Assembly: GCF_964048965.1 (NCBI RefSeq)
Contig: NZ_OZ040189.1
Location: 3,760,501 to 3,824,500, forward strand
Direction: 5' to 3'
From: Tenacibaculum sp. 190130A14a
GTDB taxonomy: Bacteria > Bacteroidota > Bacteroidia > Flavobacteriales > Flavobacteriaceae
Length of the DNA stretch: 64,000 nucleotides
Of the stretch, positions 62,020-64,000 are shown one piece after another. The notes under the pieces were generated by a model. The model had not been told where the DNA came from and ran no database searches. It was given only the letters and a program-made list of their open reading frames with translations. A program made the position numbers and the translations under genes. Position 1 is the stretch's first letter. Each line of letters opens with the position of its first letter.

Positions 62020-62039
62020 AATATGTATTTTTAAAGAAG

Positions 62040-62047
62040 CAAAATTA
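62040..62047 (-). promoter_or_regulatory. -7 box of queG
   Basis: Read on the minus strand this is TAATTTTG, an exact match, 21 bases before the TTG start. Confidence 0.45.
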
Positions 62048-62221
62048 CCAAAAAGTTTACTTTATGGTTTTATTCACTTTTACTTAACAAATAATTACAG
62101 AACTTTGTACGTTACTAATAAAAATAGGATCGATTTTTGTAAAGGTTATTTAAACGATTAAACATTTTTTATTTGCAGAACCCCTTAATAATGTTCCTTT
62201 TAGTTCATAAAACATAATTTG

Positions 62222-64000
62222 ATGAAGAAAATATACAAAATAGGATTAACCGTTATAGCAACTTTATTTATCATACTTATCTCTGTTCCGTTCTTATTTC
62301 AGGATAAAATAGTAGCCCTTGTAAAGAAAACAGTAAATAATAATATCACTGCCGAGTTTAATTTCTCAGATGCAAACCTTAGTCTGATTCGTGATTTTCC
62401 AAATGCTTCAGTGCAACTTTCAAATGTTTCTATAATTAATGACAAACCATTCAAAGGCGATACTCTTTTATACGCAAAAGATGTTAGTTTAGAACTCAAA
62501 CTTACCGAACTATTTAAAAAATCTTCAGAGCAGTTGAATATAAAATCTTTTGAAATTGAAAATGCAAAAGTTAACGTATTGGTTAACGAAATTGGTATTG
62601 CAAATTATGATATTGCAAAACCATCTGAAAACAAGGATACAACTGAAAGCAATGAAGAACCTTCAAATTTTGGAGTTTCTTTCAACTCTTATAAAATTTC
62701 AAACTCAGAAATTATCTACGATGATAAAAAAGGAAAAATACAATTGTCTTTAACCGATTTTAACCACTCCGGGAGCGGAGATTTTTCTCAGTCTAATTCA
62801 GAATTAAAAACAGAAACTTCAACTGTAGTTTCTTATGGGATGGATAATACATCGTATGTAAAAAATCAAAAATTAGAACTAGATGCAATTTTAGGAATGG
62901 ACTTGGTAAACAAAAAATTCTCTTTCCAAAAAAATGAAGCAAAAATTAACAACTTACCTCTAGTTTTTGACGGGTTTGTTCAAATTAACAAAAACAATCA
63001 AGAGGTAGCCATTAACTTTAAAACTCCTACTTCAGATTTTAAAAACTTTTTAGCTTTAATCCCAGAGCAATATGCAAAAAATATATCTTCAGTGAAAACC
63101 TCAGGAGATTTTAGTGTAGCTGGAAAAATAAATGGAATTGTAGATAATAACCACATTCCAAAATTAGATATTGTAGTAGCCTCTAGTAATGCTTCTTTTA
63201 AGTACCCAGATTTACCCAAAGCAGTAAACAATATCCATTTAAATATGCAATTAAAAAACGACACTGGTAAAACGGAGGACACTTTTGTTCGTTTTGATAA
63301 TATCGCTTTTAAAATTGATGAAGATACTTTTTCAGGAAACGGAAGTGTTTATAACTTAACCAGCAACCCGTTAATCAATGCTCGTGTAAATGGGACGTTA
63401 AACTTAGCGAATATCAACAAAGCATATCCTATTGATTTAAAAAATGAATTGAGCGGTATTTTAAAGGCCAATTTACATTCTAAGTTTGATATAAAAGCAA
63501 TTCAAAACAACACCTTAGAAAGAATTAAAAATGACGGAAACATTGAGGTAAGTGACTTTGTGTTTTCTTCGGAAGATGTGGTGAATCCTCTTCATATCAA
63601 GAACACAAAAATTAAATTCACTCCTACAACAGCTTCTTTAACAAAGTTTGAAGCAACAACCGGAAAAAGTGACTTAAATGCAAACGGAACTCTTAAAAAT
63701 GTTTTAGGGTTTTTACTCTCCAATCAAAAACTTCAAGGAAACTTTAATGTAAACTCTACTAATTTTTATGTAAGTGACTTTATGCAAGAAAACACATCAG
63801 AAAGTCCAGAAAAAAAAGAAGATACTCCTACAGATGAAAAACCAACGGAAAGTTTAAAAATACCTGCATTTTTAGATTGTTCAGTTACTGCTGATGCCAA
63901 AACCGTACATTACGACAATCTTACTTTGAACAATGTAAAAGGTCAACTTTTATTAAAAGATGAAAAAGCTATTTTAAAAAATGTAAATGCCGATATTTTC
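62222..64000 (+). CDS. AsmA-family protein, 5' part (runs off the window)
   Basis: An open frame from ATG 62222 to the last base, 593 codons with no stop. The N-terminus has a short charged segment and one membrane helix (about 6-26, IGLTVIATLFIILISVPFLF), then the AsmA-like pattern of long beta-strand repeats (TAEFNFSDANLSLIRDFPNASVQLSNVSI, and LYAKDVSLELKLTEL). AsmA-like proteins (YhdP, TamB relatives) bridge inner and outer membranes and are thought to move phospholipids or influence outer-membrane assembly. A low-complexity Glu/Lys/Thr stretch lies at residues ~523-545. The C-terminus is missing here. Confidence 0.75.
   Translation, partial: MKKIYKIGLTVIATLFIILISVPFLFQDKIVALVKKTVNNNITAEFNFSDANLSLIRDFPNASVQLSNVSIINDKPFKGDTLLYAKDVSLELKLTELFKKSSEQLNIKSFEIENAKVNVLVNEIGIANYDIAKPSENKDTTESNEEPSNFGVSFNSYKISNSEIIYDDKKGKIQLSLTDFNHSGSGDFSQSNSELKTETSTVVSYGMDNTSYVKNQKLELDAILGMDLVNKKFSFQKNEAKINNLPLVFDGFVQINKNNQEVAINFKTPTSDFKNFLALIPEQYAKNISSVKTSGDFSVAGKINGIVDNNHIPKLDIVVASSNASFKYPDLPKAVNNIHLNMQLKNDTGKTEDTFVRFDNIAFKIDEDTFSGNGSVYNLTSNPLINARVNGTLNLANINKAYPIDLKNELSGILKANLHSKFDIKAIQNNTLERIKNDGNIEVSDFVFSSEDVVNPLHIKNTKIKFTPTTASLTKFEATTGKSDLNANGTLKNVLGFLLSNQKLQGNFNVNSTNFYVSDFMQENTSESPEKKEDTPTDEKPTESLKIPAFLDCSVTADAKTVHYDNLTLNNVKGQLLLKDEKAILKNVNADIF

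Overview
The window comes from a member of the Bacteroidota, most likely a marine Flavobacteriaceae (Tenacibaculum-like; the genus is inference). The evidence is strongly AT-rich DNA, a 2401-residue SprA (the type IX secretion translocon), several TonB-dependent receptors with carboxypeptidase-regulatory N-termini, flavobacterial families such as DUF4271, DUF4296, DUF5689 and S46 peptidase, and promoters of the Bacteroidetes TTTG/TAnnTTTG type. No rRNA, tRNA, CRISPR array, prophage or insertion sequence was seen.

Layout. 1-4.6 kb: the 3' part of a DUF5689/lamin-tail protein, a metallophosphoesterase and a PiT phosphate transporter with Pho-box-like repeats. 4.7-11.8 kb (minus strand): TesB, a FemAB/GNAT-like protein, an unknown membrane protein, LeuRS and PanE. 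11.8-12.2 kb: a gene-free stretch that may encode a small RNA. 12.2-18.4 kb: a metal-uptake cassette (Cys-motif peptide, Met/His-rich barrel, TonB receptor, PepSY reductase, DUF2911) with a divergent Cys-rich 62-residue protein and a Fur-like operator between them. 18.4-25.2 kb: TyrRS, an SDR epimerase, a minus-strand operon (GT2, GNAT, dihydroorotase, DUF4296) and a divergent DUF4271-HemD pair. 25.3-32.3 kb: DUF2064, an Oar-like receptor, a sterol-desaturase-family protein and a DPP11-type peptidase. 32.4-35.3 kb: a 717-residue putative polymorphic toxin followed by two small immunity candidates. 35.4-38.3 kb: an overlapping triplet of one-POTRA Omp85 barrel, surface-type lipoprotein and GH113-like enzyme. 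38.4-42.9 kb: an outer-membrane barrel divergent from a flavoprotein plus NapH/CcoG-like iron-sulfur membrane protein. 43-46.6 kb: a three-gene glycosyltransferase operon. 46.5-60.2 kb (minus strand): nitrilase, two TonB paralogues, VanZ, GcvH, SprA, RuvA and MaeB. 60.4-64 kb: a PAS protein, QueG and the 5' part of an AsmA-family gene.

Themes. Envelope and energised transport dominate: SprA, two TonB proteins, two TonB receptors, an Omp85 barrel, AsmA and glycosyltransferases. Housekeeping genes are interleaved with them: leuS, tyrS, ruvA, gcvH, maeB, queG, panE and a dihydroorotase gene. The strongest leads for something undescribed are the toxin/immunity cassette (32.4-35.3 kb), the metal cassette with its two small Cys-motif proteins (12.2-18.4 kb), the Omp85-lipoprotein-glycosidase triplet (35.4-38.3 kb) and the terminator-bounded intergenic transcript (11.8-12.1 kb).
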